Origin: Alterirhizorhabdus solaris
Lineage (GTDB): Bacteria > Pseudomonadota > Alphaproteobacteria > Sphingomonadales > Sphingomonadaceae
Assembly: GCF_007785815.1 (NCBI RefSeq)
Contig: NZ_VNIM01000030.1
Location: 1 to 42,227 of the forward strand
Direction of reading: 5' to 3'
DNA length: 42,227 bases
A program made the position numbers and the translations under genes. The notes below the pieces were generated by a model. That model was not told the origin of the DNA. It did no database searches and saw only the letters and a list, made by a program, of their open reading frames with translations. Of this stretch, positions 9,650-18,472 are shown one piece after another (the stretch's first letter is position 1; every line of letters begins with the position of its first letter).

Positions 9650-12213
9650 GCTTGTCGCTGCGCACTCTGATGGGCACCGTCATGACCGGCCTGTTCGGCG
9701 ACGGCGAAGAGAGTGAGGGCGATCGTCCCGTGCTCGGGCTCGACATGCTGTCGAGTTTCCTGCCGTACCGGGTCTATGAGCCATCGACCCGGCTCTACCT
9801 GAATGCTCGCTCGACCGGCTTCGTGCTCAACGTTGCGCCGCTGGTCGGTGCTGACGAGAAGGTCGGCGACCTGCTCGGGCAGTTCTTTTCGGAGGGGCTG
9901 CCGGCGGGCGCCTGCGTCCAGATCGTCCATTGGGCGTCCCCACGGATCAGCCGCAATATCGCGCCATGGTTTGCACCGCGCTATGCGCGCGGCGGCGTCT
10001 ATGAGCGGATCGCCCGCGCCCGCGCGCAGTGCCTCTACGATCTCGTCTGGACGAGCGGCTCCGCTGGTGCGCCATTCCATGCGCGTCATCACCAGTTGCT
10101 CGTCTCGGTCGGCGTGCCGGCCGCGAGCGCCACTACCAAGGAGGAGCTGATCGCAGTCCGCGAGAGCCTACTCGGTGTGCTGCGCTCGCTCGACGTGCCC
10201 GCCGCCGACATCGCGCCGACCGAGCTGATCGCCTTCCTCGACGATCTGACCTCGCCGACCACCGCGAGCGGCGACGATGTCATCGACTATAACCCGCTCG
10301 ATCCGATCGCCGACCAAGCTCTGCGCCGCGATATCGAGCTTGTCGTCGAAGAGAGCCGGATGCTGCTGCGGACAGAGCGCTTCCGCCCGACCGGCCGGCG
10401 AGATGGCGACGCGCCAGAGATCGGCGAGATTTATCCCGACCGCTTCGACGTCCGCCACTTCGGGGTTCGGAACATGCCGACTCGCTGGACGCCGTGGGAG
10501 ACCGCGCGGCTCATCGGCGACCTGTTCACCGATAAGCTGCGGTTTCCCTGTCCCGCCGCAACGATCCTGTGCCTCATCTATCCAGACCAGGAGGCCGCCT
10601 CGGCCCGCGCGGGGATGAAGTTCCTGCGCACCACGTCGCTCAGCGAGGGCAAGTCCGCACGGTACGTGCCGAAGCTGCGCGAGCAGGCCGCCGAATGGCG
10701 CGAGGTACAGGCGCAGTTGCAGGAGGGGCGCCGGCTGGTACGCGCCTTCTACGGCGTCACCTGCTTTTCGCCCGAAGGCGAGGGCGACCGCAATGAGCGG
10801 ATGGTCAAGTCGCTCTACAAGTCGGCAGGCTGGGATCTGGCCGACGAGCGCTTCCTGCAGATCCAGGGGCTGCTGGCGGCGATGCCGCTAACGCTCGCCG
10901 ACGGGCTCGGCGCGGATCTCGAGCGCTGCCGCCGGATGCGGACGATGCTGTCGACGACGGCGGCGAACATCGCGCCCGTGCAGGGCGAATATCTCGGCGG
11001 CGCGATCCCGCATCTGCTGTTCCTTGGCCGGCGCGGCCAGCCCTTCTTCTGGTCGCCGTTCGAGAATGGTGCTGGCAACCATAATGTCGCGATCCTCGGC
11101 AAGTCAGGCTCGGGCAAGTCAGTGCTGCTCCAGGAGATGTGCGCGAGCCTGTGCGGCGCGGGCGCCAAGGTCGTCGTCATCGATGACGGCCGTTCCTTCA
11201 TGAACAGCTGCCGCCTCCAGGGCGGACGCTTCATCGAATTCACCCTCGCGAGCGGCTTCTGCCTCAACCCCTTCTCGATGATCGACCGCGAGCGCGTCGC
11301 CGAAGATGAGGATTACCGGCTCGACTGCATGGCGATGCTGAAGGCGATCGTCGGGCAGATGGCGCGGTTCATCGACCGGCTGACCGACACCGAGCGCGGC
11401 CTGATCGACCAGGCGGTCAACCGGGTGTGGGAAGAGCAAGGCCGCGCCGGCTCAATCGATGCTGTCGCGTCCGCGCTCGAAGCGACCGGCAATGCCGATG
11501 CCGCCAATCTCGCGATCGCGATGGGGCCGTTCCGCTCCGGCGGCACCTATGGCGGCTTCTTCAATGGCGAGGCGACGCTGGCGCTCAAGGCGGATTTCAC
11601 CGTCTTCGAAATGTCCGACCTCGCTACCCGCGAGGAGCTGCGTTCGGTCGTGCTGACCGCGATCATGTTCATGACCAGCCAGGCGATGACGCGGTCACCC
11701 CGGTCGGTGAAGAAGCTGCTGCTGATCGACGAGGCCTGGGCGATGCTCAAGGGCGGGTCGATGTCCGACTTCGTCGAGACCTACGCGCGCACCGCGCGAA
11801 AATATGGCGGCGCGCTGTGCACGGCGACTCAGTCGCTCAACGACTTTTACAAGTCCGACGGCGCGACCGCGGCGCTCGAAAATTCGGACTGGATGCTGAT
11901 CCTTCAGCAGAAGCCCGAGACGGTCGCGGATCTCCGCAAATCAGCCCGGCTCGATATGGACGACCGTACGGAGGGGCTGATCCGGTCACTCAAGCGGTCG
12001 GGCTCGGAATATTCCGAGGTCTTCATTCGCGGCCCCGAAATGCAGGCCATCGGCCGGCTCGTGCTCGACCGCTATTCCGCCACGGTCTTTTCCTCGTCGC
12101 CCGACACCTATGCCGCGATCGAGCAGCGGATGGCGGCTGGTGCCAGCACCGCCGAGGCGATCGACGCGGTCGCGGCGGGTGCAGCTGAACCGAGCGAGGT
12201 GTATTATGCATAA
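9646..12213 (+). CDS. traC: TraC, T4SS ATPase (VirB4-like)
   Basis: An 855-residue cytoplasmic ATPase that powers pilus assembly. Walker A is GKSGSGKS at residues 485-492 and Walker B is LLLIDEAW with Asp695-Glu696. The N-terminal TraC domain carries the typical LGLDMLSSFLPYRVYEPSTR segment, and the ATPase tail includes ATQSLNDFY. The length is close to F TraC (about 875). It overlaps the next gene by 8 bp. Confidence 0.96.
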   Translation: MSLSLRTLMGTVMTGLFGDGEESEGDRPVLGLDMLSSFLPYRVYEPSTRLYLNARSTGFVLNVAPLVGADEKVGDLLGQFFSEGLPAGACVQIVHWASPRISRNIAPWFAPRYARGGVYERIARARAQCLYDLVWTSGSAGAPFHARHHQLLVSVGVPAASATTKEELIAVRESLLGVLRSLDVPAADIAPTELIAFLDDLTSPTTASGDDVIDYNPLDPIADQALRRDIELVVEESRMLLRTERFRPTGRRDGDAPEIGEIYPDRFDVRHFGVRNMPTRWTPWETARLIGDLFTDKLRFPCPAATILCLIYPDQEAASARAGMKFLRTTSLSEGKSARYVPKLREQAAEWREVQAQLQEGRRLVRAFYGVTCFSPEGEGDRNERMVKSLYKSAGWDLADERFLQIQGLLAAMPLTLADGLGADLERCRRMRTMLSTTAANIAPVQGEYLGGAIPHLLFLGRRGQPFFWSPFENGAGNHNVAILGKSGSGKSVLLQEMCASLCGAGAKVVVIDDGRSFMNSCRLQGGRFIEFTLASGFCLNPFSMIDRERVAEDEDYRLDCMAMLKAIVGQMARFIDRLTDTERGLIDQAVNRVWEEQGRAGSIDAVASALEATGNADAANLAIAMGPFRSGGTYGGFFNGEATLALKADFTVFEMSDLATREELRSVVLTAIMFMTSQAMTRSPRSVKKLLLIDEAWAMLKGGSMSDFVETYARTARKYGGALCTATQSLNDFYKSDGATAALENSDWMLILQQKPETVADLRKSARLDMDDRTEGLIRSLKRSGSEYSEVFIRGPEMQAIGRLVLDRYSATVFSSSPDTYAAIEQRMAAGASTAEAIDAVAAGAAEPSEVYYA

Positions 12214-12565
12214 GATCCGCGAGCCGATGCGCATCCGGTTTACCCGTGTGCGCCGCCTAGCAGCCGATGGTTGCCATCTCGTGCTGAGCGCAACACTGTG
12301 GATTAGCGGCATCCTGCTCGCCGCCTTGGGCGCGATGCTCGCCTTCATGATCCTCATGGCCGACGGGCGCCCGTCACGCTTCTTTGCGCAACTGCAGAAC
12401 CTCTCGACCCATTATCTGTCGGCCGATCCGGCGGCGCGCGCCAGCTTTCACGGCCAGCTCCTCGCCGTCTTCCTCGGCATCGTCGGCCTGCTCGTGATCG
12501 CGCGGCTGCCGAGCTTCGCGTTGCGGCTGCGTCGCGAGCTTCGGCGCGGAGGCGATCGTGGCTGA
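12206..12565 (+). CDS. small membrane protein in the tra operon
   Basis: A 119-residue protein with two clear transmembrane segments (about residues 26-50, WISGILLAALGAMLAFMIL; and about 84-102, LLAVFLGIVGLLVIARL) and basic ends. I do not recognise a named family; genes of this kind occur between traC and trbI in several F-type operons. The ATG at 12206 overlaps traC by 8 bp, and the 3' end overlaps the TrbI-like gene by 8 bp. Confidence 0.8.
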   Translation: MHKIREPMRIRFTRVRRLAADGCHLVLSATLWISGILLAALGAMLAFMILMADGRPSRFFAQLQNLSTHYLSADPAARASFHGQLLAVFLGIVGLLVIARLPSFALRLRRELRRGGDRG

Positions 12566-12956
12566 AGTGACCGCTCGCGCTCATCGCACCATCGCTGGCT
12601 GGCCGGCAATGCGCGTCGCCATAGCGCTGCTGCTGGCCATTGCCCTGATCTGGGCAGCTTGGGCGACGCGCGCACTTGTGGCGCTGGAGCACCGGCAGAT
12701 CGTGTCGGTCAGCCTCTCGCGGCTGGTCGAAGACTTCGTCGCGGCAGAAGCGCGCAACGGCGGCACGCCCGAGGAGGCGGCGAAGCGGACTGGCGATTAC
12801 CTCGCAGCAATCAATCAGGCCGTCGCTGATCTGGGACGCGACGGCACGACCGTGCTGGTTTCGGAGGCGACGCTCGGCCGCTCGGTCGAGGATCGCACCG
12901 CCGAGGTGAGGACGCGCGTCGCGCGGGCGCTGGAGGCGGACCGTGACGCGCGCTGA
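12558..12956 (+). CDS. trbI: TrbI-like F-type conjugation protein
   Basis: A 132-residue protein with a single N-terminal membrane segment (MRVAIALLLAIALIWAAWA) and a helical periplasmic part containing VSLSRLVEDFVAAEA, the pattern of the F-type TrbI family, which affects pilus retraction and outgrowth. It starts with GTG at 12558 and overlaps both neighbours. Confidence 0.75.
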   Translation: MAEVTARAHRTIAGWPAMRVAIALLLAIALIWAAWATRALVALEHRQIVSVSLSRLVEDFVAAEARNGGTPEEAAKRTGDYLAAINQAVADLGRDGTTVLVSEATLGRSVEDRTAEVRTRVARALEADRDAR

Positions 12957-13482
12957 CAATTTACCCGCAGCCCGCTTCTGGTCGACCGCACGTCGGCGGC
13001 GTTGGTCGCTGCTCGCCTGCCTGGCTGTCGGCGTCCCGGCTTATGCGAGCGTCGCCAGCTGGAGCGAAAGCCATGTCTTCCTGATCAACCAGAGCAGCAG
13101 CCTGCCGAACTGGGCTTTCCTCGTCGATCGCCACAGTGTGCCCAAACGCGGCGATCATGTCTTCTTCGATCCGCCGCCAAGCATGTTGCTCAAACGGCAT
13201 TTCGGCCGCGATCCGCAGCCGTTCGGCAAAATCGTCTATGGTGTCGCCGGCGATCGCGTAGAGCGCCGCGGCCGCCTGTTCCTGATCAACGGCAATCCCG
13301 TCGCCCTCGCCAAGACAAAGACGATGCGCGGCGAGAAGCTTCAGGCCGGTCCCACGGGCACCATCCCGCGCGGCTGCTATTTCGTTGCTACGCCGAACAA
13401 GGACAGCTTCGACAGCCGTTATGCGGTGATCGGCTGGATTTGCCGACCGCGGGTGATCGGCGTCGGGGAGCCGATCCTGTGA
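12943..13482 (+). CDS. S26-family conjugative signal peptidase (TraF of the RP4 type)
   Basis: A 179-residue serine peptidase of the S26 family, named TraF in RP4 but distinct from the F-plasmid TraF encoded downstream. An N-terminal membrane segment precedes the nucleophile region INQSSSLPNWAF (probable Ser53), and the general base is in GKIVYGVAGDRVE (probable Lys96). It probably processes the pilin or other exported transfer proteins. It starts with GTG at 12943 and overlaps the next gene by 4 bp. Confidence 0.88.
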   Translation: MTRADNLPAARFWSTARRRRWSLLACLAVGVPAYASVASWSESHVFLINQSSSLPNWAFLVDRHSVPKRGDHVFFDPPPSMLLKRHFGRDPQPFGKIVYGVAGDRVERRGRLFLINGNPVALAKTKTMRGEKLQAGPTGTIPRGCYFVATPNKDSFDSRYAVIGWICRPRVIGVGEPIL

Positions 13483-14126
13483 CCCGTGGCGCTCCCCTTG
13501 CGATCATTGCGGCGGCATGCGCCTGCGTCGCACCGCCCGCGTCCGCTAAGGACTATGGCCGGCAGGGCGCGGTATTCCCGATCATCGAAGCTGATCTGCT
13601 GGCGGTCATCAGGCAGCGCCTGGCCGCCATGCAGGCCTCGGGCGAGATCGATCGTGCCAATCACCAGCTGGCCGAGCGCACGGCCACCAAGGTCCGCCGA
13701 CCCACTGCGGTTCCCGGCATCGTCACTACCGAACAAGAGCGGCGCTGGATGTTCGATCCGACGATCACGGTCGGCCAGGATCTGCGTGATGCGCGCGGGC
13801 GCGTGATCGTCGCGGCCGGTACGCGGGTCAATCCGCTCGACACTGTGCCGCTGCGGCAAAGGCTCGTCTTCCTCGACGGCGATGACCCCGCGCAAGTGGC
13901 CTGGGCGATGCGCAACACTACCGCGCTCGATGCCAAGCTGATCTTGATCAACGGCTCGCCGTTCGCGCTGATGAAGGCCGAGCAGCGCCGCTTCTATTTC
14001 GATCAGCAGGGCGCGCTCACCCGCCGCCTCGGCATCCGCGCTGTGCCTGCGCTTGTCCAGCAGCAGGGCCGCGCACTCCTCATCCGCGAGCTGGTCCTCC
14101 CGAACGGCAAAGGAGATCGGGGATGA
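13479..14126 (+). CDS. traW: TraW, periplasmic pilus assembly protein
   Basis: A 215-residue exported protein: signal peptide ending PPASA near residue 23, then KDYGRQGAVFPIIEADLL and the TraW signature WMFDPTITVGQDLRDARG. TraW acts with TrbC and TraU in pilus assembly. It starts with GTG at 13479, overlapping the peptidase gene, and its stop overlaps the traU ATG. Confidence 0.92.
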   Translation: MTRGAPLAIIAAACACVAPPASAKDYGRQGAVFPIIEADLLAVIRQRLAAMQASGEIDRANHQLAERTATKVRRPTAVPGIVTTEQERRWMFDPTITVGQDLRDARGRVIVAAGTRVNPLDTVPLRQRLVFLDGDDPAQVAWAMRNTTALDAKLILINGSPFALMKAEQRRFYFDQQGALTRRLGIRAVPALVQQQGRALLIRELVLPNGKGDRG

Positions 14127-15157
14127 CCTGGGGAAGAAACTCGGCGCGGTGGTGCACGTCGTTTTTACTGTCCGCCCTCGCCGTAGTGACGTTCGCCAGT
14201 ACAGCACGGGCCGAGGGCACGCCGGGCCGATGCACCGGCCACTTCGTCAATCCGATAACCGATGTCTGCTGGAGTTGCCTGTTCCCGATGTCGGTTGGCG
14301 TGCTCAACATCTGGCCGTCGATCGCAGGACGCCCGGACACCGACAATCCGAACCTGCCGATCTGCAACTGCAGCCTGCGCGTCGGCATCGCCATGGGCTT
14401 CTGGGAGCCGGTGCGGCTGGCCGACGTCAGCATGAAGCCGTGGTGCTTCGTCAATTTGGGAGGTCTGAAGCTCGATCCGGGGTTCGACATCGGCTTCAAG
14501 ACGATCGCGGGGCCGAGCGCCATCGGTGGCAAGGCGCAGAATACGAGCGGCTGGCACGTCCACTGGTACGCCTATCCTCTGCTCTACTGGATGGAGATCG
14601 TCGCCGATTTCCTCTGTCTCGAGGCGGGCACGGTCGACATCCTCTACATAACCGAGGTCGATCCGCTGTGGCAGGATTCCGAGCTCACCGCGATCATCAA
14701 CCCCGAGGCCGTGCTGTTCGCCAACCCGCTGGCGCTCGCTGCCTGTGCCGCTGATTGCATTGCCGCGACCGCCAAGCTGCCGACCGACCCGCTCTTCTGG
14801 TGCGCCGGTTGCCAGGGTACTATGTATCCGCTCAACGGCAATGTCGCGGCGTCAATCGGGCACGTCCAGGCGTCGCGACTGGCGCTCGCCCGCTTCGCCT
14901 ACAAGCTTCACCGCGAACTCGTCGCCTGGGGCACGATGGGCAAGAAGGGGCTGTGCGGCAGCTACCTCATGCCGGTGATGCGCAAGCAGCAATACCGCTT
15001 CCAGGCCACCAATCCCAATCCCCAGACTGGCGGGCGCTACGCCTGCGCGCCGATCGGCGCGTCTACGACCTTCATGTCGGCCGGCCAGGTCTATCCCGCG
15101 ATCGGAGAAGATATGGGCTATCTCGTCTGGCGCAAACGTAACTGTTGCGCACTGTGA
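14123..15157 (+). CDS. traU: TraU, cysteine-rich transfer protein
   Basis: A 344-residue exported protein with the TraU core: GHFVNPITDVCWSCLFPMSV early, many cysteines, PWCFVNLGG and the long conserved WHVHWYAYPLLYWMEI region. TraU is needed for DNA transfer and stabilises mating complexes. Its disulfides probably depend on the DsbC-like protein of the operon. The stop overlaps the trbC ATG (TGATG). Confidence 0.94.
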   Translation: MTWGRNSARWCTSFLLSALAVVTFASTARAEGTPGRCTGHFVNPITDVCWSCLFPMSVGVLNIWPSIAGRPDTDNPNLPICNCSLRVGIAMGFWEPVRLADVSMKPWCFVNLGGLKLDPGFDIGFKTIAGPSAIGGKAQNTSGWHVHWYAYPLLYWMEIVADFLCLEAGTVDILYITEVDPLWQDSELTAIINPEAVLFANPLALAACAADCIAATAKLPTDPLFWCAGCQGTMYPLNGNVAASIGHVQASRLALARFAYKLHRELVAWGTMGKKGLCGSYLMPVMRKQQYRFQATNPNPQTGGRYACAPIGASTTFMSAGQVYPAIGEDMGYLVWRKRNCCAL

Positions 15158-15915
15158 TGCGCTGCCATCTCACCCTCATCACCACCGGTGCCGCTCTAGC
15201 CGGTGTGCTGCTCGGGCTCGCCTCGGGCGGCGGCGCCCAGACCGTCGACGGCCTCGATCTTGCCAAGGTCAGGGCGCGCGCCAAGTTGGCGCCGGCCGAT
15301 GCCGAGGCGTTCGCGACGTCGATCGCGCGCCGCGGCCAGTCGCTGAAACAGGAGGCGGCCGAGACCGCGGCGACCGCTCGGGCAGCGATGAGCAGCTTCG
15401 CCAGGGCGACCAAGCCATCGGCCGATCCGGCATCGACCTTCGACTTCGACGCGATGGTCGCCGTATCTGCCAGGCAGATGGCGCCCGAGGATGCGCCGCG
15501 ACTGGTCGCCTTCGCCAGCCTGTCGATGCCGGCGCCATCGCTGAAGGCGATGATCGCCGATGTCAGTAAGGCCGGCGGCGTGGTCGTGTTTCGCGGGCTG
15601 CCGGGCAACTCGGCGCGGACCTTCACGACGGCGCTCGCCAAGCTGCTGCCGGCCGGAGAGGTCAGGAGCGCGGTCGGGATCGACCCGCGCTTGTTCCGCG
15701 CCTTCGAGGTTGACGCGGTGCCCGCCTATGTCGTCACCGCGACCGACTTCGATCTGTGCGACGGCTTCGATTGCCGCACCGCCTTGCCGCCGCACGACCG
15801 GATCGATGGCAACGTCACGCTCGCGCACGCGCTCGAGACCTTCGCGTCCAGCAACGGCCCGGCCGCACGCGTCGCGGCGATCCACCGCGCCCGGCTCGGC
15901 GGAGATCGGCTATGA
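15157..15915 (+). CDS. trbC: TrbC, F-type periplasmic pilus assembly protein
   Basis: A 252-residue exported protein of the F-type TrbC family. The conserved part is the C-terminal domain LVAFASLSMPAPSLKAMI through GGVVVFRGLPGN, then IDPRLFRAFEVDAVPAYVV, a thioredoxin-like fold. It is usually partnered with TraW. The ATG at 15157 overlaps the traU stop by 1 bp; a GTG 3 nt upstream is an alternative. Confidence 0.92.
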   Translation: MRCHLTLITTGAALAGVLLGLASGGGAQTVDGLDLAKVRARAKLAPADAEAFATSIARRGQSLKQEAAETAATARAAMSSFARATKPSADPASTFDFDAMVAVSARQMAPEDAPRLVAFASLSMPAPSLKAMIADVSKAGGVVVFRGLPGNSARTFTTALAKLLPAGEVRSAVGIDPRLFRAFEVDAVPAYVVTATDFDLCDGFDCRTALPPHDRIDGNVTLAHALETFASSNGPAARVAAIHRARLGGDRL

Positions 15916-17654
15916 GCGCGCGTGCCATTCCGCTCCTTGTTGGACTCGCGCTCTTTGGCGTCGGGCTGACCGGCTCGATCGCGTCGGGCCAGAGTCAGAC
16001 CGAGGCCGCCCGGACCGACGGTAAGGCGTTCGCCGCCGACATCGCCGGCAAGGCACAGAGTGCGGCGAAGACCGTCCCAACGGCGGCAACGCTGCCGAAC
16101 TTCACCGGCACGCCGTCGCAATCGGCGCTGTTCGACGATCCCGACGTGATCGCCGCACAGGCGTCGGCCGCAGCAACTACCAATCAGGGCTATCAGACCG
16201 TGCGCTCGTCGCTCGACCGCCGGCCTCGTGTCGCCGTCGCGGATATCGAGGCGACGATCGCGCGGGGTCGCGCCATTGCGGATGATCCGACGACCTATGT
16301 CAGCGCCATGGGGGTCAGCGGCGGCGAGGGCAGCTGCCGCGAGCTTCCACCATCGACCGGTAGCGCTGGCACCTATGAGGCGACCTGCAACGATGGCGTC
16401 GCACTCGAGGAAAAGGCGGAAAGTTGCACGATCCCGCTCGTCGTCTCGGTGACGCGTACGACCGGCTATCGCTACTGGTGCAGCACAGACAATGCCCGCT
16501 TCAACGGCGTCGACGATTGCAGCCTCTTCGAGACTACGAGTTGCCGGCATACCGGGTCGCATGGCGGGCGCTGTCTCTTGCGCGGCGGCAGGCCGCCCTA
16601 TGAATATTGCATCGAGCCAGGCGAACCGGTCGAGGAGCTGCTCTGCGACACAGAGGTGCCCGGCGCACGGCTGCGCGGCACCGAGGGCGAGAACGTCGTC
16701 AGCGAGCGGCGGGAAGAAAGCGCCTGCGCCGCACCGGCCGCGGATGCCGGCTGCACCTTGGATGCGGAGACCTGCACGTCGAGCGATCCCGTAACGCGCA
16801 CGATCGATGGCGTCGCCGTGACGAAGCCATGCTGGGCATGGGAGCGGCGTTACCAATGCCACCACGCCGTTCCCGCGCAGAATTGCGATGTGCTCGAGGC
16901 GAACACTTCGTGCTGGTTTATGCGCGAGGAATGCCTGACCGACGAGGCGCCGTGCCCGACCCGCGAGCGGATCTATACCTGCGCGGTGCCGGACGGCCCC
17001 GCGCCGCAGAAACAATATGTCTGCGATGGCGACATTTACTGCATCAATGGCGATTGCGAGACGATCGACCGCCAGCCGAACGCGGAGTTCAAGGATGCCG
17101 CTGTCGCACTCCATGCGGCGGCGCAGGCCGGCGGTGAGTTCGATCCCGCCACCTTGACCCTGTTCAAGGGTGAGCGCGACACCTGCCACTCCAAGGTGTT
17201 CGGCTTGCTCAACTGCTGTGCCGGCAAGGCCTTCCCGCTGATCCCTTATTCCAACCTGCTCGTTGCGCTCGGCTGCTCGCGCGACGAGGTGTTGCTCCAC
17301 CAGCGAGATGCGCAGGGGCTATGCCATTATGTCGGCAGCTATTGCTCGGACAGCGTGCTCGGCGTCTGCGTCACCAAGAAGAAGGCCTATTGCTGCTTCG
17401 AATCCAAGCTCAGCCGCATCCTGCAGGAGCAGGGCCGGCCGCAGATCGGCAAGCCGTGGGGCACCCCCAAGAAGGAGAGTTGCCAGGGCTTCACCATCGA
17501 CGAATTCGCCCGGCTCGATCTCAGCCGGATGGATTTCTCCGAGGTCTATGCCGAGTTCCAGGACGCCGCCAAGCTGCCCGAGGATCTCGCCACCGTCGAC
17601 ACGCTCAAGCGCAAGATCGACGACTATTACGCGATCAACGGAGGTGGCCGGTGA
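15912..17654 (+). CDS. traN: TraN, cysteine-rich mating-pair stabilisation protein
   Basis: A 580-residue exported outer-membrane protein with 32 cysteines, most in a block from residue 140 onward. It has an N-terminal signal peptide and a conserved C-terminal segment (FGLLNCCAGKAFPLIPY, then KKAYCCFESKLSRILQEQGR). TraN contacts the recipient surface and stabilises mating pairs. It overlaps trbC and the next gene by 4 bp. Confidence 0.94.
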   Translation: MSARAIPLLVGLALFGVGLTGSIASGQSQTEAARTDGKAFAADIAGKAQSAAKTVPTAATLPNFTGTPSQSALFDDPDVIAAQASAAATTNQGYQTVRSSLDRRPRVAVADIEATIARGRAIADDPTTYVSAMGVSGGEGSCRELPPSTGSAGTYEATCNDGVALEEKAESCTIPLVVSVTRTTGYRYWCSTDNARFNGVDDCSLFETTSCRHTGSHGGRCLLRGGRPPYEYCIEPGEPVEELLCDTEVPGARLRGTEGENVVSERREESACAAPAADAGCTLDAETCTSSDPVTRTIDGVAVTKPCWAWERRYQCHHAVPAQNCDVLEANTSCWFMREECLTDEAPCPTRERIYTCAVPDGPAPQKQYVCDGDIYCINGDCETIDRQPNAEFKDAAVALHAAAQAGGEFDPATLTLFKGERDTCHSKVFGLLNCCAGKAFPLIPYSNLLVALGCSRDEVLLHQRDAQGLCHYVGSYCSDSVLGVCVTKKKAYCCFESKLSRILQEQGRPQIGKPWGTPKKESCQGFTIDEFARLDLSRMDFSEVYAEFQDAAKLPEDLATVDTLKRKIDDYYAINGGGR

Positions 17655-18472
17655 TTCCGCGTCGCAACCCGGCTGGGATCGTGATGCTCGTTCTCAGCAT
17701 CGCCGCCGCGCCACCGGTGCGCGCGCAGCCACCCGCTGCGCCGGCGCCGCCGCAGCAAGGGGACCGCTTCTACTGCCACGATCGCAAGCTCGGCACCTGG
17801 TTCTACTGCGACCGGCCAAAGGCCGAGGAGGCGGCGTCGCCCGCGCCGGCAGCACCCCCCGCACCGAGCGCGGCCGAGAAGCTCGATGCGGTTACCGCCG
17901 AATTGCGCGAGTTGAAGGCCCGGGCCATCCTCGAGCCGACACCGGAGAATGTCACCGCCTATATCCGCTTCCAGCGCGCGCAGCTCGATCGCGCGTCTTT
18001 GTTCGGCGACGTCTGGCAGCGCGCGCTGTGGCAGGCGCCGGAGCTCGATTACACGCTTCAGCGGCCGGTCGGCACGGTGGCCAAGCAGCAATGGTCGGAC
18101 GCGCGCAAGGTCGAGCGCGACGAGGCGCTCGACCGCATTGGCCAGCGTTACGGGCTGTTCTATTTCTTCGCGCAGGGCTGCGGCGCCTGCAAAATCATGT
18201 CGCCGATCGTCAAGGCGGTCGCCGACACGCACCATTTGACGGTGCGGGCGATCTCGACCGACGGCGGCCCGTCCGAGACCTTCCCACGCTACACCGTCGA
18301 GACCAACCAGCGCGCGACGATGGGCCTGACGGCAAAGACCACGCCCGCCGTCGTGCTGTTCGACAGCGCGACCCACAGCGCGATCCCGATCGGCTACGGC
18401 ATCATCGCCGCCGACGAGCTGATGGAGCGCATCTTCCTCCTGACCCAGCGAAAGGCCGGCAGTGATTACTGA
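17651..18472 (+). CDS. traF: TraF (F type), thioredoxin-like pilus assembly protein
   Basis: A 273-residue exported protein with a signal peptide (to about residue 25), a proline-rich linker, a helical region and a C-terminal thioredoxin fold. F TraF usually lacks the redox pair, but here CGAC is present at residues 177-180 (FFAQGCGACKIMSP), so it may be an active oxidoreductase. It starts with GTG at 17651 and overlaps traH by 11 bp. Confidence 0.9.
   Translation: MIPRRNPAGIVMLVLSIAAAPPVRAQPPAAPAPPQQGDRFYCHDRKLGTWFYCDRPKAEEAASPAPAAPPAPSAAEKLDAVTAELRELKARAILEPTPENVTAYIRFQRAQLDRASLFGDVWQRALWQAPELDYTLQRPVGTVAKQQWSDARKVERDEALDRIGQRYGLFYFFAQGCGACKIMSPIVKAVADTHHLTVRAISTDGGPSETFPRYTVETNQRATMGLTAKTTPAVVLFDSATHSAIPIGYGIIAADELMERIFLLTQRKAGSDY

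Noticed and set aside
15726-17300. 524-codon minus-strand frame inside traN
   Set aside because: Antisense shadow in GC-rich DNA; traN on the plus strand has clear family features.
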